Below, piece by piece: positions 24,910 to 36,106 of a DNA stretch of 64,000 nt; position 1 is the first letter of the stretch; each line of letters begins with the position of its first letter. Position numbers and translations under genes: made by a program. Below the pieces are notes generated by a model. It was given only the letters and a program-made list of their open reading frames with translations. It did no database searches and was not told the DNA's origin. The DNA comes from Microcella alkalica (GTDB lineage: Bacteria; Actinomycetota; Actinomycetes; Actinomycetales; Microbacteriaceae): NCBI RefSeq assembly GCF_014595885.1, contig NZ_JABUKC010000001.1, forward strand, positions 864,815-928,814, given 5' to 3'.

Positions 24910-25560
24910 ATGACGGGCGCTGACGGCGACGCGACGCGTCCGGCTCCCGCGCGCAGTTTCCCGATGCGCGGCCGCGTGCTGAGCGCGGGCGAGAGCCAGG
25001 CCTCGACGGGCAACGTCGCCAACATCATCACGGTCGTCCGCATCCTGCTGGCGCCCCTGTTCATCGCGCTGCTCGTGCTCGACGGCGGGGCAGACGGGCC
25101 CCTGCGCATCGCCGCCGGCGTGCTCTTCATCGTCGCGATCGCCACCGACAGCCTGGATGGGCACCTGGCGCGCAGCCGCAACCTCGTCACCGACCTCGGC
25201 ATCCTGCTCGATCCGATCGCCGACAAGGTGCTCACGGGGGCCGCGCTCGTCATGCTCGCGGTGCTGGCCGAGCTGCCGTGGTGGGTGGTGGCGGTGATCC
25301 TGGTGCGCGAGTGGGGCATCACGCTGTTCCGCTTCGCGATGCTGCGCGATCGCGTGATCCCAGCCTCGCGCGGCGGCAAGCTGAAGACGGTCGTGCAGTC
25401 GGTCGCGATCTCGTTCGCGCTCCTTCCGCTGTGGAACCTGCTCGGCGACTGGGTGCACGGGCTGAACGGCGCCCTCATGACGGCGGCGGTCGTGCTCACG
25501 GTCGTCACGGGGCTCGACTACCTGCGCCAGGCGTGGGTGCAGAACCGCCGCGGCGCCTGA
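24910..25560 (+). CDS. pgsA: CDP-diacylglycerol-glycerol-3-phosphate 3-phosphatidyltransferase
   Basis: PgsA makes phosphatidylglycerol phosphate, the precursor of phosphatidylglycerol and cardiolipin, in the membrane. The 216-residue protein has several hydrophobic helices and the CDP-alcohol phosphotransferase motif from Asp80 (DSLDGHLARSR, then GILLDPIADK). The first 40 residues are a hydrophilic extension; the ATG at 24910 is supported by GGAGGACGGG, but a start at the Met near residue 19 is possible. It lies 45 bases after ftsK and overlaps cinA by one base. Confidence 0.93.
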   Translation: MTGADGDATRPAPARSFPMRGRVLSAGESQASTGNVANIITVVRILLAPLFIALLVLDGGADGPLRIAAGVLFIVAIATDSLDGHLARSRNLVTDLGILLDPIADKVLTGAALVMLAVLAELPWWVVAVILVREWGITLFRFAMLRDRVIPASRGGKLKTVVQSVAISFALLPLWNLLGDWVHGLNGALMTAAVVLTVVTGLDYLRQAWVQNRRGA

Positions 25561-26087
25561 TGCCCGCGAGTGACGGGCCGAGCGGGGCCGACCTTCCCTC
25601 AGTGGCGGATGCCGCGCGCGAGATCGTCCGCCTGCTGACCTCGAGCGGCCGCACGGTCGGCGTGGCCGAGTCGCTCACCGGGGGCAGGGTCGTCTCCGCC
25701 CTCGTCGACGTGCCGGGAGCCTCCGCAGTCGTCCGCGGCGGCGTCGTCGCGTATGCGACGCCGCTCAAGCACTCCCTGCTCGGCGTCGATGCCGAGCTGC
25801 TCGCCGAGCGCGGCCCGGTCGACGCCGAGGTCGCGCGGCGGATGGCCGAGGGCGTGCGTCGCGCGGCCGCGGTCGACGGTCGCCCGGCCGACCTGGGCGT
25901 GGCGACGACGGGTGTCGCCGGTCCCGACCCGCAGGGCCAGGCGCCCGTGGGTCTGGTGTTCGTCGCCGTCGCCGACGAGCGCGGTTCGACGGCGCGTGAG
26001 CTGCGACTGCCCGGCGATCGCGAGGCGGTGCGCTCGGCCGCGGCGAGTGCCGCGCTCGCCCTGTTGCTGGAGCACGCTCGGAGCTGA
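25560..26087 (+). CDS. cinA: CinA-family protein, nicotinamide-nucleotide amidohydrolase domain
   Basis: This is a 175-residue protein that corresponds to the C-terminal CinA domain only; the N-terminal MoaB-like domain of full CinA is missing, as usual in actinobacteria. The motifs VAESLTGGRV, VRGGVVAYAT and TTGVAGPDPQGQAPVGLVFV fit PncC, which deamidates NMN in pyridine-nucleotide salvage. The ATG shares its A with the pgsA stop (TGATG). The gene precedes clgR and recA in the conserved actinobacterial order. Confidence 0.92.
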   Translation: MPASDGPSGADLPSVADAAREIVRLLTSSGRTVGVAESLTGGRVVSALVDVPGASAVVRGGVVAYATPLKHSLLGVDAELLAERGPVDAEVARRMAEGVRRAAAVDGRPADLGVATTGVAGPDPQGQAPVGLVFVAVADERGSTARELRLPGDREAVRSAAASAALALLLEHARS

Positions 26088-26271
26088 GTCGAACCGGCTC
26101 AACTTCGCCCGGCATGCGGGAATAGCAGTGGTTGCGGTCGTGTTACAGACAGCAGACTGACACGCGCCATCCAGGCGCCGACGGTTAGAGTCGAGGCACA
26201 GCCGGTGGGGTACAGTGATCCCCCCGACGCCCGGCACCGACCGCGAAGCTCAGGCAGAAGAAGGAGGCAGC

Positions 26272-26580
26272 ATGGTTCTCGTCCGACAGGAGATCGGTGA
26301 GGTCCTCCGCGATGTCCGCCTGCAGAAGGGCCGCACCCTGCGCCAGGTCGCGAGTCGCGCGAGCGTCGCTCTCGGCTACCTCAGCGAGGTCGAGCGCGGC
26401 CAGAAGGAGGCCTCGAGCGAGATCCTCGCCTCGGTGGCCGACGCTCTTGACACCCCGATCTCGGTGATTATGCGCGAGGTCGGCGACCGCCTCGCCGTCA
26501 TCGAGGGTCTCACGACCGTTCCCGACACGCTCCCCGACGAGCTCGTCGCGGAATTCGACTCCGGCATGGCGGTGCGCTAG
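26272..26580 (+). CDS. clgR: Helix-turn-helix regulator, ClgR type
   Basis: This is a 102-residue Xre-like DNA-binding protein. The HTH spans about residues 10-65 (LRQVASRASVALGYLSEVERGQ), and LGYLSEVERG is characteristic of ClgR, the activator of clp protease and other stress genes in actinobacteria. Known ClgR proteins are themselves degraded by ClpP through their C-terminus; the short end here (MAVR) is compatible but not proof. The ATG at 26272 has AAGGAGG upstream. TAGAGT near 26185 and TACAGT near 26210 are possible -10 boxes. Confidence 0.85.
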   Translation: MVLVRQEIGEVLRDVRLQKGRTLRQVASRASVALGYLSEVERGQKEASSEILASVADALDTPISVIMREVGDRLAVIEGLTTVPDTLPDELVAEFDSGMAVR

Positions 26581-26682
26581 CCCGCACCCCGTGGTCGGCA
26601 TCATCGACAGCAAGGCCCCGCCGGTCGACCGGTGGGACCTTCGTCGTGTCCGGGCCCGACGGCCGCTGGTTAGGGTTGTCGG

Positions 26683-26907
26683 ATGACCCGCAGCGAGTTC
26701 TCCCGCGCGATCGCCGTCGAGTTCGGCGAGGCCTACGGCCGCTCGCTCGTGCGCGATCTGGTGCTCACGCCCCTCGGGGAGCGCACGGCAGAGCAGGCGC
26801 TCGCGGCGGGCGTCGCGCCTCGCGAGATCTGGCTGGCGCTGTGCGCGGCCATGGATGTCCCGCGCGAGCGCTGGCACGGTGCAGGTCGCCCCGAGCCGAA
26901 GCGCTGA
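26683..26907 (+). CDS. DUF3046 protein
   Basis: This is a 74-residue protein of the actinobacteria-specific DUF3046 family, always found next to recA. It has the typical opening TRSEFSRAIAVEFGEAYGRSLVRDLVL and a Trp-rich second half (IWLALCAAMDVPRERWHG). The function is unknown. TAGGGT at 26671-26676 lies six bases before the ATG, so it has a leaderless promoter of its own. The gap to recA carries the SOS box. Confidence 0.9.
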   Translation: MTRSEFSRAIAVEFGEAYGRSLVRDLVLTPLGERTAEQALAAGVAPREIWLALCAAMDVPRERWHGAGRPEPKR

Positions 26908-26966
26908 CGCGACCCGCACGGCGCCGGCGTCGGCGCGCCCGCACGACACGCCGCACCGTAGTTCCT

Positions 26967-26996
26967 TCGAACATCCGTTCGGATGCGGCGTAGACT
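26967..26996 (+). promoter_or_regulatory. recA SOS promoter with LexA box
   Basis: TCGAACATCCGTTCGG at 26967-26982 matches the actinobacterial LexA-box form (TCGAAC-N4-GTTCGA with one end mismatch). TAGACT at 26991-26996 is the likely -10, so LexA would cover the -35 region. Transcription should start near 27003, leaving a leader of about 190 bases before recA, in which I see no other gene. Confidence 0.85.
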
Positions 26997-27193
26997 CCTC
27001 CCCAGCGGCTCTCGAACACGAGTGATGCACCGAAGACGCGCGAAGCCCCCGGTTGTCGGGGGTCGTGCGTACCGTCATCCCTCGTCGGCGATCGTCGTCA
27101 CCGCCTTGTCGCACGACGACCGGCCCGGCTCCATCGGCTGGTCGTCACGCGGCAGCCGACAGGCAGCAGCTCACTACCGCGAAGGAGACCGCA

Positions 27194-28270
<1,077 letters not shown>

Positions 28271-28272
28271 TC

Positions 28273-28962
28273 GTGCCCCACGACCCCCAGCGCGCCGGGC
28301 AGGGAGCGACCGACAACGTCGCCTTCCTGCCCGGGGTGCGTGAGGCCGACGCGCAGCGGGCCGAGAACGTCACGCTCCACGCGCTCACCCGGCGCGGCCT
28401 TTCGCGAGGCGAGGTCGTCGACCTGCTGCGTCGCCGCGAGATCGACCCGATCGTCGCGCAGGCCGAGGTCGAGCGACTCGAGCGCGTCGGGCTCATCGAC
28501 GACGCGGCGCTGGCCGCCACCCTCGTCGAGCGGCTCGTCGAGCGCAAGAAGCTGGGCCCGGCGGCCCTGCGCGCCGAGCTCGGCCGACGGCGGCTCGACC
28601 CGGCGACGATCGAGGCGGCTCTGGCCGACGGCGCCCTCGACGACGAGGGGGCCCTCGTGGCAGAGCTCGTCGCCGATCGCGCGCGCCGACTCGGCGAGGT
28701 CGATCGCGACACCGCCGAGCGCCGGCTGCTCTCCTACCTCGCGCGCAAGGGGCACGGCGGGTCGATCGCTCGCGACGCCGTCCGTTCGGCGCTCGACGAG
28801 CTCGGGCTCGAGCGGGCACCTCGGCAGGCCTTCGGCGCCGGGCGGGGCGGCATCGCAGCCGGCCGCGCCGACTCTGGCCTCAGCCGTCGCGGGGCGGGCT
28901 CGACGCCTCGCCTCGGAGGGCGCCTTCCCGGCGACGGCCCCGCCCGCGTCGCCTTCGAGTAG
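28273..28962 (+). CDS. recX: Regulatory protein RecX
   Basis: RecX binds RecA filaments and inhibits recombination, balancing RecA in the cell. The 229-residue product is built of repeated three-helix RecX modules ([55 protein letters not shown]; further copy at 150-180) and ends in a Gly/Arg-rich tail of about 45 residues not typical of the family. The GTG start lies two bases after the recA stop, so both are made from the SOS-induced transcript. Confidence 0.92.
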   Translation: MPHDPQRAGQGATDNVAFLPGVREADAQRAENVTLHALTRRGLSRGEVVDLLRRREIDPIVAQAEVERLERVGLIDDAALAATLVERLVERKKLGPAALRAELGRRRLDPATIEAALADGALDDEGALVAELVADRARRLGEVDRDTAERRLLSYLARKGHGGSIARDAVRSALDELGLERAPRQAFGAGRGGIAAGRADSGLSRRGAGSTPRLGGRLPGDGPARVAFE

Positions 28963-28984
28963 CCGCCGTAGACTCGAGGGCACC

Positions 28985-30571
28985 ATGAGCACGACCCTCC
29001 CGCGCCCCGAGCTCGCCGCGCCCGCTGATCGCGCAGCCGATCGCGTGCGCACCTATGAGGTGCGCACCTACGGCTGCCAGATGAACGTCCACGACTCGGA
29101 GCGACTCAGCGGATCGCTCGAGGCCGCCGGGTACGTGCGGGCGGAGGGCGGCACCACTGCCGACGTCGTCGTCATCAACACCTGCGCCGTGCGCGAGAAC
29201 GCCGACAACAAGCTCTACGGCAACCTCGGGCACCTCGCCGGCGTCAAGCGCGAGCGCGGCGGCGATCTGCAGATCGCGGTCGGCGGGTGCCTCGCGCAGA
29301 AGGACAAGGCGGTCATCCTCGAGAAGGCCCCCTGGGTCGACGTCGTGTTCGGCACGCACAACATGGGCTCGCTGCCCGCCCTGCTCGAGCGCGCTCGGCA
29401 CAACGGTGAGGCGCAACTCGAGATCCTCGAGTCGCTCGAGGTGTTCCCCTCCACGCTGCCGACCCGCCGTGACTCCAGCTACAGCGGCTGGGTCAGCATC
29501 TCGGTGGGCTGCAACAACACCTGCACCTTCTGCATCGTGCCGAGCCTGCGCGGCAAGGAGAAAGACCGCCGCCCCGGCGAGATCCTCGCCGAGATCCAGG
29601 CGCTCGTCGACGACGGCGCGATCGAGGTCACGCTCCTCGGCCAGAACGTCAACTCCTACGGCGTCGAGTTCGGCGACCGACTCGCCTTCGGCAAGCTCCT
29701 GCGCGCGGCCGGTCAGATCGAGGGCCTCGAGCGCATCCGCTTCACGAGCCCCCACCCGGCCGCCTTCACCGACGACGTCATCGACGCGATGGCCGAGACG
29801 CCGGCCGTCATGCCGCAGCTGCACATGCCGCTGCAGTCGGGCTCGGATCGCATCCTCAAGTCGATGCGCCGGTCGTACCGCAGCGAGAAGTTCCTCGGCA
29901 TCCTCGACCGGGTGCGCGCGCGCATCCCGAACGCCGCCATCAGCACCGACATCATCGTCGGCTTCCCCGGTGAGACGGAGGAGGACTTCGCCGACACGCT
30001 GCGGGTCGTCGAGGCCGCGCGCTTCGCGAGCGCCTTCACCTTCCAGTACTCCATCCGCCCCGGCACCCCGGCGGCGACGATGCCCGACCAGGTGCCGAAG
30101 GAGGTCGTGCAGGAGCGCTACGACCGCCTGATCGCGCTGCAGGAGCGCATCAGCCTGGAGGAGAACCAGCGCCAGGTCGGCCGTGAGGTGCAGGTGCTCA
30201 TCTCCACGGGCGAGGGAAAGAAGGATGCCGCGACCGAGCGCATCTCGGGCCGCGCGGAGGACAGCCGGCTCGTGCACGTCGCCGTGCCCGCCGGCAGCGA
30301 GCGACCCCGCCCTGGCGACGTCGTGACCGCCACGATCACGCACGCCGCGCCGTTCCACCTGCTCGCCGACGAGACCGCGCCGCTGCGCGTCCGCCGCACC
30401 CGCGCCGGCGACGCCTGGGATCGCCAGCAGGCCGAGAGCTGCGCCGTGCCGACGCCGGCCGGAGCGACCGCCGGGCAGGGGCCGCGAGTCTCGCTCGGGC
30501 TGCTTACGGTTCGGGTCGCGACGAGTCCGATCTACGACGCCGGCGACGGGGAACGCCGCTCGCTGCTGTGA
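28985..30571 (+). CDS. miaB: tRNA-2-methylthio-N6-dimethylallyladenosine synthase
   Basis: MiaB is a radical-SAM methylthiotransferase acting on i6A37 of tRNAs that read U-starting codons. The 528-residue product has the N-terminal UPF0004 domain with Cys ligands for the second cluster ([22 protein letters not shown]), the radical-SAM triad Cys176-x3-Cys180-x2-Cys183, and a TRAM domain at about 405-470. TAGACT lies ten bases upstream of the ATG at 28985. The last about 50 residues extend past the normal end. The stop overlaps the miaA GTG as GTGA, so both steps of ms2i6A formation are coupled. Confidence 0.96.
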   Translation: MSTTLPRPELAAPADRAADRVRTYEVRTYGCQMNVHDSERLSGSLEAAGYVRAEGGTTADVVVINTCAVRENADNKLYGNLGHLAGVKRERGGDLQIAVGGCLAQKDKAVILEKAPWVDVVFGTHNMGSLPALLERARHNGEAQLEILESLEVFPSTLPTRRDSSYSGWVSISVGCNNTCTFCIVPSLRGKEKDRRPGEILAEIQALVDDGAIEVTLLGQNVNSYGVEFGDRLAFGKLLRAAGQIEGLERIRFTSPHPAAFTDDVIDAMAETPAVMPQLHMPLQSGSDRILKSMRRSYRSEKFLGILDRVRARIPNAAISTDIIVGFPGETEEDFADTLRVVEAARFASAFTFQYSIRPGTPAATMPDQVPKEVVQERYDRLIALQERISLEENQRQVGREVQVLISTGEGKKDAATERISGRAEDSRLVHVAVPAGSERPRPGDVVTATITHAAPFHLLADETAPLRVRRTRAGDAWDRQQAESCAVPTPAGATAGQGPRVSLGLLTVRVATSPIYDAGDGERRSLL

Positions 30572-31515
30572 TCGTCGCCGTGGTCGGCGCCACGGGCACC
30601 GGCAAGAGCGCGCTGAGCCTCGACCTCGCCGAGCGGCTCGCCGCCCGCGGCCTCCGCGCCGAGATCGTCAACGGCGACGCCATGCAGCTCTACCGCGGCA
30701 TGGACATCGGCACGGCCAAGCTGCCCGAGTCCGAGCGACGCGGCATCCCGCACCACCTCCTCGACGTGCTCGACGTCACCGACGAGGCCTCCGTCGCGCG
30801 GTATCAGCAGGATGCCCGGGGCGCGATCGACGACATCCTCACCCGCGGCGCCGTGCCCATCCTCGTCGGCGGCTCCATGCTCTACGTGGCCGCCGTGCTC
30901 ACCGACTTCCAGTTCCCGGGCACGGACCCGGTCGTGCGGGCGCGGTGGGAGTCGGTGCTCGCCGAGCGCGGCACGACCGAGCTGTTCCTCGAGCTGCAGC
31001 GGCGCGACCCCGAGGCGGCGGCCGCGATCGGGCCCCACAACGCCCGCCGCATCGTGCGGGCGCTCGAGGTCATCGAGCTCACGGGTGAGCCGTTCAGCGT
31101 GGGCCTCGCCGCGCGCGACACCCCGTGGCGGCCCTACCGGCAGTTCGGCGTCGCGCTCGACCGACCGGCCCTCGTCGAGCGCCTCGACGCGCGCGTCGCC
31201 GGCATGTGGGCGCAGGGCCTCCTCGACGAGGTCGCGGCCCTGCGCGAGCGAGGCCTCGAGCGCGGAGCGACCGCGAGCCGCGCGATCGGCTACGCCCAGG
31301 CGCTCGGCCAGCTGCGCGGCGAGCTCGGCGAGAGCGAGGCGATCACCGAGACGGCGGCGCTGACGCGGCGGTACGCGCGGCGGCAGCTAAGCTGGTTCCG
31401 CCGTGACCGCACGATCGAGTGGGTCGAGGCGCTCGACCCCGGCCTCGCGCAGCGGGTCGAGCAGCGTGTGCTCGAGGCGCTCGAGCACGACGACGCAGCC
31501 GGGGCAGGCGCCTGA
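30568..31515 (+). CDS. miaA: tRNA dimethylallyltransferase
   Basis: MiaA transfers the dimethylallyl group to A37 of tRNA, making the substrate for MiaB. The 315-residue product starts [20 protein letters not shown] (P-loop), then [18 protein letters not shown] and [11 protein letters not shown], all family signatures, and ends with [13 protein letters not shown]. The GTG overlaps the miaB stop. dapF follows 20 bases later with a separate leaderless promoter. Confidence 0.96.
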   Translation: MIVAVVGATGTGKSALSLDLAERLAARGLRAEIVNGDAMQLYRGMDIGTAKLPESERRGIPHHLLDVLDVTDEASVARYQQDARGAIDDILTRGAVPILVGGSMLYVAAVLTDFQFPGTDPVVRARWESVLAERGTTELFLELQRRDPEAAAAIGPHNARRIVRALEVIELTGEPFSVGLAARDTPWRPYRQFGVALDRPALVERLDARVAGMWAQGLLDEVAALRERGLERGATASRAIGYAQALGQLRGELGESEAITETAALTRRYARRQLSWFRRDRTIEWVEALDPGLAQRVEQRVLEALEHDDAAGAGA

Positions 31516-31535
31516 CGCGCCCGTAGACTCGGGGC

Positions 31536-32414
31536 ATGGCCACGAGCATCCGTTTCACGAAGGGGCACGGCACGGGCAACGACTTCGTGCTCTACGCCGA
31601 CCCCGAGGGTCAGCACGCGCTCAGCGCGCAGCAGCTCGCGGCCATCGCCGATCGCCGATTCGGCGTCGGCGGCGATGGCGTGATCCGCGCCGTGCGCTCG
31701 GCGAACCTGCCCGACGGCGCGGCCGCGCTCGCGGAGGACGCGGACGCCGAGTGGTTCATGGACTACGTCAACAGCGACGGCAGCGTCAGCGAGATGTGCG
31801 GCAACGGCATCCGCGTGTTCGTGCGCTACCTGCTGGAGACGGGGCTCGCCGAGCTCGAGCCCGGGCAGAGCATCGCGATCGGCACCCGCGCCGGTGTGCG
31901 CGACGTGCAGCGCCTCACCGACGGCTTCGCCGTCGACCTGGGGCGGTGGCGGCTCGCCGGCGGTGAGCCGCTCGTGCGGGCGCGCGAGCTGCCCGTCGCC
32001 CGGCCCGGCCTCGGCGTCGACGTCGGCAACCCGCACGTGGTCGTCGCTGTCGCGAGCGACGACGAGCTCGCCGCGATCGACCTCAGTCGGGCGCCCGAGC
32101 TCGAACCGGCACCGCCCGCCGGCGCGAACGTCGAGTTCGTCGTGCCGGGCGACCCGCTCGTGGTCGACGGGGTCGGCCGCATCCGCATGCGCGTGCACGA
32201 GCGCGGCAGCGGCGAGACCCTCTCGTGCGGCACCGGCGCCGTCGCGTCGGCGCTCGCGGTGCGCCACTGGGCGGGCGCGCACGCCCCGAACGAGTGGCGC
32301 GTCGAGGTGCCGGGCGGGGTTCTCGGGGTGCGCATGTTCCCGACCGAGGATGGCGAGCACGTCGCGCTGAGCGGCCCCGCCGAGCTGGTCTTCGAGGGCG
32401 AGCTGCGCGTCTGA
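31536..32414 (+). CDS. dapF: Diaminopimelate epimerase
   Basis: DapF interconverts LL- and meso-diaminopimelate for lysine and peptidoglycan synthesis, using two cysteines as acid and base. The 292-residue product has Cys88 in [11 protein letters not shown] and Cys231 in [10 protein letters not shown], with KGHGTGNDF at the start. TAGACT at 31524-31529 is six bases before the ATG, giving a leaderless mRNA. It completes the set of dap genes (dapA, dapB, dapF) found at separate places in the window. Confidence 0.96.
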   Translation: MATSIRFTKGHGTGNDFVLYADPEGQHALSAQQLAAIADRRFGVGGDGVIRAVRSANLPDGAAALAEDADAEWFMDYVNSDGSVSEMCGNGIRVFVRYLLETGLAELEPGQSIAIGTRAGVRDVQRLTDGFAVDLGRWRLAGGEPLVRARELPVARPGLGVDVGNPHVVVAVASDDELAAIDLSRAPELEPAPPAGANVEFVVPGDPLVVDGVGRIRMRVHERGSGETLSCGTGAVASALAVRHWAGAHAPNEWRVEVPGGVLGVRMFPTEDGEHVALSGPAELVFEGELRV

Positions 32415-32447
32415 GCGTCGCGCGGCGCTCGCGCCGAGCATCCGCCG

Positions 32448-33092
32448 CTAGTCGGCCTCGATGACGGGGATGGCCCCCGTGATCGCGCCCCTGCGGCGCA
32501 CCCGCAGCACGCGGAAGCCCTTGCTCGTTGCCGCGCGCTGGGCCCGCAGATCGTCGAGCTCGGCGTCGATCCAGCGCTGCAGCGAGTCGGCCCCGAGGTT
32601 GCGGGCGACGACGAGCCAGGCGTCGGAGGCGTCGGCCAGTCGAGGCAGCCAGCCCCGCAGCATCGCGTGCAGCTCGTTCTTGCCGACCCGGATCGGCGGG
32701 TTCGACCAGATCGTGCGGAAGGTGACGTCGTCGGGAACATCCTCGGGCCGCACGGCGTTGACGTTCGTGAGGCCGAGCGTGGAGGCATTGCGGCGCGTGA
32801 GCTCGAGGGCGCGCTCGTTGACGTCGACCGCCCACACGGTCGCTCGCGGCGACTCGAGTGCGAGGGTCAGTGCGATCGGCCCCCAGCCGCACCCGAGGTC
32901 GAGCAGGTGACCGCCCGGGGGAGGCGGCGGCACGGAACCGAGCAGCACCCGGGTGCCCACGTCGAGCGCTCCGGGGCTGAACACGCCGCCCGCCGTCACG
33001 ACCTCCACGTCGCGACCGGCGAGCGTCACCGGCAGCGTCCTGATGACCATCTCACTCTGCGGCCGCGCGCTGAAGTAGTGGTCGGACGACAT
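32448..33092 (-). CDS. Class I SAM-dependent methyltransferase, RsmC-like
   Basis: This is a 214-residue methyltransferase of the MTS family. The SAM site is HLLDLGCGWGPIALTLALESP, followed by WAVDVNERALELTRRNA and the catalytic-type motif WSNPPIRVGK (NPP), which is typical of enzymes methylating an exocyclic amine of guanine in rRNA, as RsmC does. It corresponds to the catalytic half only. A minus-strand TAGATT (33104 to 33099) lies six bases before the ATG. It is divergent from hflX and converges on dapF, with a small CGGCG/CGCCG hairpin at 32423-32436 between. Confidence 0.9.
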   Translation of the reverse strand: MSSDHYFSARPQSEMVIRTLPVTLAGRDVEVVTAGGVFSPGALDVGTRVLLGSVPPPPPGGHLLDLGCGWGPIALTLALESPRATVWAVDVNERALELTRRNASTLGLTNVNAVRPEDVPDDVTFRTIWSNPPIRVGKNELHAMLRGWLPRLADASDAWLVVARNLGADSLQRWIDAELDDLRAQRAATSKGFRVLRVRRRGAITGAIPVIEAD

Positions 33093-33133
33093 GGCCAGAA
33101 TCTACCGAATAGCGAGAGAGTATGGTGAAGCGG

Positions 33134-34693
33134 ATGACCGAGAAGACCACCGCCCACGGCGACGAGAGCCCTCGCGCCACGAGCCCGGTCGGCGACGACG
33201 CCGAGACGGATGCGGTGGCCCGCGTACTCGCGAGCGCTGAGTCGCGTGCGCGCTCGGTCACGCTCCACGGCCAGCGCGCCGCCGCCCTGCAGGCCGACGA
33301 CGCGTACCTCGACGATCGCGACGGCGACCAGTTCGACCGCGAGGATCGCGCGGCCCTGCGCCGCGTGCGCGGCCTCTCGACCGAGCTCGACGACGTCACC
33401 GAGGTCGAGTACCGGCAGCTGCGCCTGGAGAACGTGGTGCTCATCGGCGTGTACTCCGGCGGCTCGCTCGCCGACGCCGAGAACTCGCTGCGCGAGCTCG
33501 CCGCCCTCGCCGAGACGGCCGGCGCGGTCGTGCTCGACGGACTGCTGCAGCGTCGACCGCACCCCGACCCGAGCACCTACCTCGGCAAGGGCAAGGCCGC
33601 TGAGCTCGCCCTCATCGTCGCCGAGCTCGGCGCCGACACCGTCATCGCCGACACCGAGCTCGCCCCGAGCCAGCGTCGCGCCCTGGAGGACGTCGTCAAG
33701 GTGAAGGTCATCGACCGCACCGCGGTGATCCTCGACATCTTCAGCCAGCACGCGAAGAGCCGCGAGGGCAAGGCGCAGGTCGAGCTCGCGCAGCTGGAGT
33801 ACCTCCTGCCGCGCCTGCGCGGCTGGGGCGAGTCGATGTCGCGCCAGGCCGGTGGGCAGGTCGGCGGCGCGGGGGCCGGCATGGGCAGCCGTGGTCCGGG
33901 TGAGACGAAGATGGAGCTCGACCGGCGCCGCATCCACAGCCGCATGGCGAAGCTGCGCAAGCAGATCAAGGGCTTCGCGCCGGCTCGAGCGGCGAAGCGC
34001 GCCAACCGCGACCGCTTCACGGTGCCGAGCGTCGCGATCGCCGGCTACACCAACGCCGGCAAGTCGAGCCTGCTGAACCGCATCACGCGCGCCGGCGTGC
34101 TCGTCGAGAACGCCCTCTTCGCCACGCTCGACGCGACCGTGCGCAAGTCGTCGACGCCCGACGGCCGCCCGTTCACGATCGCCGACACCGTCGGCTTCGT
34201 GCGCAACCTGCCGCACCAGCTCGTGGAGGCGTTCCGCTCGACGCTGGAGGAGATCGCGGAGTCGGACGTCATTGTGCACGTCGTCGACGGGGCCCACCCC
34301 GACCCCGCCGCGCAGATCGCGACCGTGCGCGACGTCATCGGCGAGGTCGACGCGAGGCACATCCCCGAGATCATCGCCTTCAACAAGGCCGACCTGCTCG
34401 ACGACGACGCGCGGCTCGTGCTGCGTGGGCTCGAGCCGGGCGCCGTGTTCGTCTCGGCGAAGACCGGCGAGGGCGTCGACGAGCTGCGGGCGCGCATCGC
34501 CGAGCTGCTGCCCAACCCGGAGGTCGAGCTGCGGCTGCTGATCCCGTTCGACCGCGGCGACCTCGTGGCGCTGCTGCACGAGCGCGGCCGCATCGTCGAG
34601 ACCGACTACGACGAGCGCGGCACGCGCGTGCACGCCTTCGTGAACCCGCAGTTCACGGGCCCGTTCGAGCCCTTCGCGGTCGTCGACGCGTAG
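33134..34693 (+). CDS. hflX: GTPase HflX
   Basis: HflX is a ribosome-binding GTPase that splits stalled 70S ribosomes under stress. The 519-residue product has the HflX N-terminal domain (LDGLLQRRPHPDPSTYLGKGKA), a Gly-rich linker with AGMGSRGPGETKMELDRRRI, and a G domain with G1 GYTNAGKSS, G3 DTVGF and G4 NKAD. An ATG at 33122 is in frame, but TATGGT at 33121-33126 is a -10 box that overlaps it and lies seven bases before the ATG at 33134, so the later start is chosen. Residues 1-75 are a variable acidic extension. Confidence 0.94.
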   Translation: MTEKTTAHGDESPRATSPVGDDAETDAVARVLASAESRARSVTLHGQRAAALQADDAYLDDRDGDQFDREDRAALRRVRGLSTELDDVTEVEYRQLRLENVVLIGVYSGGSLADAENSLRELAALAETAGAVVLDGLLQRRPHPDPSTYLGKGKAAELALIVAELGADTVIADTELAPSQRRALEDVVKVKVIDRTAVILDIFSQHAKSREGKAQVELAQLEYLLPRLRGWGESMSRQAGGQVGGAGAGMGSRGPGETKMELDRRRIHSRMAKLRKQIKGFAPARAAKRANRDRFTVPSVAIAGYTNAGKSSLLNRITRAGVLVENALFATLDATVRKSSTPDGRPFTIADTVGFVRNLPHQLVEAFRSTLEEIAESDVIVHVVDGAHPDPAAQIATVRDVIGEVDARHIPEIIAFNKADLLDDDARLVLRGLEPGAVFVSAKTGEGVDELRARIAELLPNPEVELRLLIPFDRGDLVALLHERGRIVETDYDERGTRVHAFVNPQFTGPFEPFAVVDA

Positions 34694-34738
34694 CCGCGGC
34701 GACGACCGCCGACTCGGGTCGGGCCGCTCCGCGACGGT

Positions 34739-35431
34739 TCAGACCGAGCGCAGCACCGCGACGACCTTGCCGAGAATCGTCGCGTAGTCGCCCAGGATCG
34801 GCTCGAACGCCGAGTTGCGCGGCAGCAGCCAGGTGTGGCCGTCGCGCTGCTTGAAGACCTTCACGGTCGCCTCGTCGTCGAGCATGGCCGCGACGATCTC
34901 GCCGTTCTCGGCGGTCGACTGCTGCCGCACGACGACCCAGTCGCCGTCGCAGATCGCCGCGTCGATCATCGAATCGCCGACGACCTTGAGCATGAACAGC
35001 TCGCCCTTGCCGACGAGCTGGCGGGGGAGGGGGAAGACCTCCTCGACCTGCTGGTCGGCGGTGATCGGGATGCCCGCGGCGATGCGCCCGACGAGCGGCA
35101 CCATGGCCGCGTCGCCGACCGCGGGCCCCGCCGGCGCCTCCGAGGCGGCGGATGTGGGGGCCTCGACGTCGATGAGCACCTCGAGAGCGCGGGGACGGTT
35201 CGGGTCGCGGCGCACGTAGCCCGCGAGCTCGAGCTGGCCCAGCTGGTGCGAGACGCTCGACATCGACGAGAGGCCGACCGCCTCGCCGATCTCGCGCATC
35301 GACGGCGGGTACCCGCGCTGCGCCACCGAGGCCTGGATGACTCCGAGGATGGCGCGCTGCTTGTCGCTCAGGGTCGTGCGGCGTCGCGTGCCGGGCGCGC
35401 TCGCGCCCTCGGCGGTCGTCTCGTCGGCCAT
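34739..35431 (-). CDS. lexA: SOS repressor LexA
   Basis: LexA represses DNA-damage genes and cleaves itself when bound to RecA filaments. The 230-residue product has an N-terminal winged HTH ([30 protein letters not shown]), the Ala-Gly cleavage site in GRIAAGIPI, the catalytic Ser in VVGDSMIDA and the catalytic Lys in ATVKVFK. The ATG at 35431 leaves a leader of about 80 bases. Its promoter overlaps a LexA box, so it is autoregulated. It is divergent from a LysM gene that has its own LexA box, and it converges on hflX. Confidence 0.97.
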   Translation of the reverse strand: MADETTAEGASAPGTRRRTTLSDKQRAILGVIQASVAQRGYPPSMREIGEAVGLSSMSSVSHQLGQLELAGYVRRDPNRPRALEVLIDVEAPTSAASEAPAGPAVGDAAMVPLVGRIAAGIPITADQQVEEVFPLPRQLVGKGELFMLKVVGDSMIDAAICDGDWVVVRQQSTAENGEIVAAMLDDEATVKVFKQRDGHTWLLPRNSAFEPILGDYATILGKVVAVLRSV

Positions 35432-35522
35432 CGTCGGCTCCGTTCCGGTGCGGGCAGTCGGGCCGCACGGTCGGCGGCACGAATGTCGGTGGTCGCTGGT
35501 GGAGTACCAGTGAGCTTTCGAA

Positions 35523-35563
35523 ACTGTATCCGCCCCGGACCGTCCGTTCAAACACCCGTTCGA
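35523..35563 (-). promoter_or_regulatory. lexA promoter overlapping a LexA box
   Basis: On the minus strand TTGAAC (35551 to 35546) and TACAGT (35528 to 35523) form a 17-spaced promoter. The LexA box TCAAACACCCGTTCGA at 35548-35563 covers the -35 element and shares the core of the recA box. The whole gap 35432-35740 between lexA and the LysM gene has no ORF and holds these two divergent SOS promoters. Confidence 0.82.
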
Positions 35564-35603
35564 ACGTGTCGCACCTCGCGAGGGTCGGATTCGACCTCGA
35601 GGC

Positions 35604-35635
35604 TTGAATCTGTGTTCGATCGAATGTATGTTCGG
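35604..35635 (+). promoter_or_regulatory. SOS promoter of the LysM gene with LexA box
   Basis: TTGAAT at 35604-35609 and TATGTT at 35627-35632 form a 17-spaced plus-strand promoter. The LexA box TCGAATGTATGTTCGG at 35620-35635 overlaps the -10 element. Transcription would start near 35639 and leave a leader of about 100 bases that can fold into a GC hairpin around 35683-35703. Confidence 0.8.
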
Positions 35636-35740
35636 AACACAGGTTCGCAGGGCTCTCCCGGCCGAGAGCGCTGCATCCCCGGCGGTCCCCGCCGCCGGGG
35701 GCCTGTCGACATCCTCACCCGAGGAACCCAGGAGGACCGG

Positions 35741-36088
35741 ATGACCGCCATCGCCCTTGCCGAGCTCGCAGCCCCCCGCACGCGCCTCCGCATCACGCGG
35801 CGTGGCCGCGCCGTCCTCGCCGCCGTCGCCGCCGCCCCGTTCGTCGTCGCCGTGTTCACCTCGGTGCTCGGCGGGGCGGCGGCGACGGCCACCTCCACGG
35901 TCGTCGACGCACCCCCGACGGTCGTCACCGTCGAGGCGGGGCAATCGCTGTGGCAGATCGCCGCGATCGTCGCCCCCGAGGCGAACCCGGCCGACGTCGT
36001 CGCCGACCTCATCGCGCACAACGCGCTCGAGAGCGGCAGCGTGCTGCCCGGCCAGACCCTCGTGCTTCCGGAGCGCTACGCCGACTGA
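35741..36088 (+). CDS. SOS-induced LysM membrane protein (ChiZ/DivS-like cell-division inhibitor candidate)
   Basis: This is a 115-residue protein with a basic N-terminus, one transmembrane segment (about residues 24-45) and an extracytoplasmic LysM domain ([27 protein letters not shown] ... GQTLVLP) that binds peptidoglycan. The ATG at 35741 has AGGAGGACCGG upstream. LysM proteins divergent from lexA are known in mycobacteria (ChiZ, Rv2719c) and corynebacteria (DivS), where they are damage-induced and delay cell division. The LexA box and the position argue for the same role here; sequence identity with those proteins was not tested. Confidence 0.85.
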   Translation: MTAIALAELAAPRTRLRITRRGRAVLAAVAAAPFVVAVFTSVLGGAAATATSTVVDAPPTVVTVEAGQSLWQIAAIVAPEANPADVVADLIAHNALESGSVLPGQTLVLPERYAD

Positions 36089-36106
36089 CGGCGTCGCGCC
36101 GAACAA

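Noticed and set aside
33122..33133. Upstream ATG of hflX as the true start
   Set aside because: It lies inside the TATGGT -10 box, so it could not be on the transcript made from that promoter.
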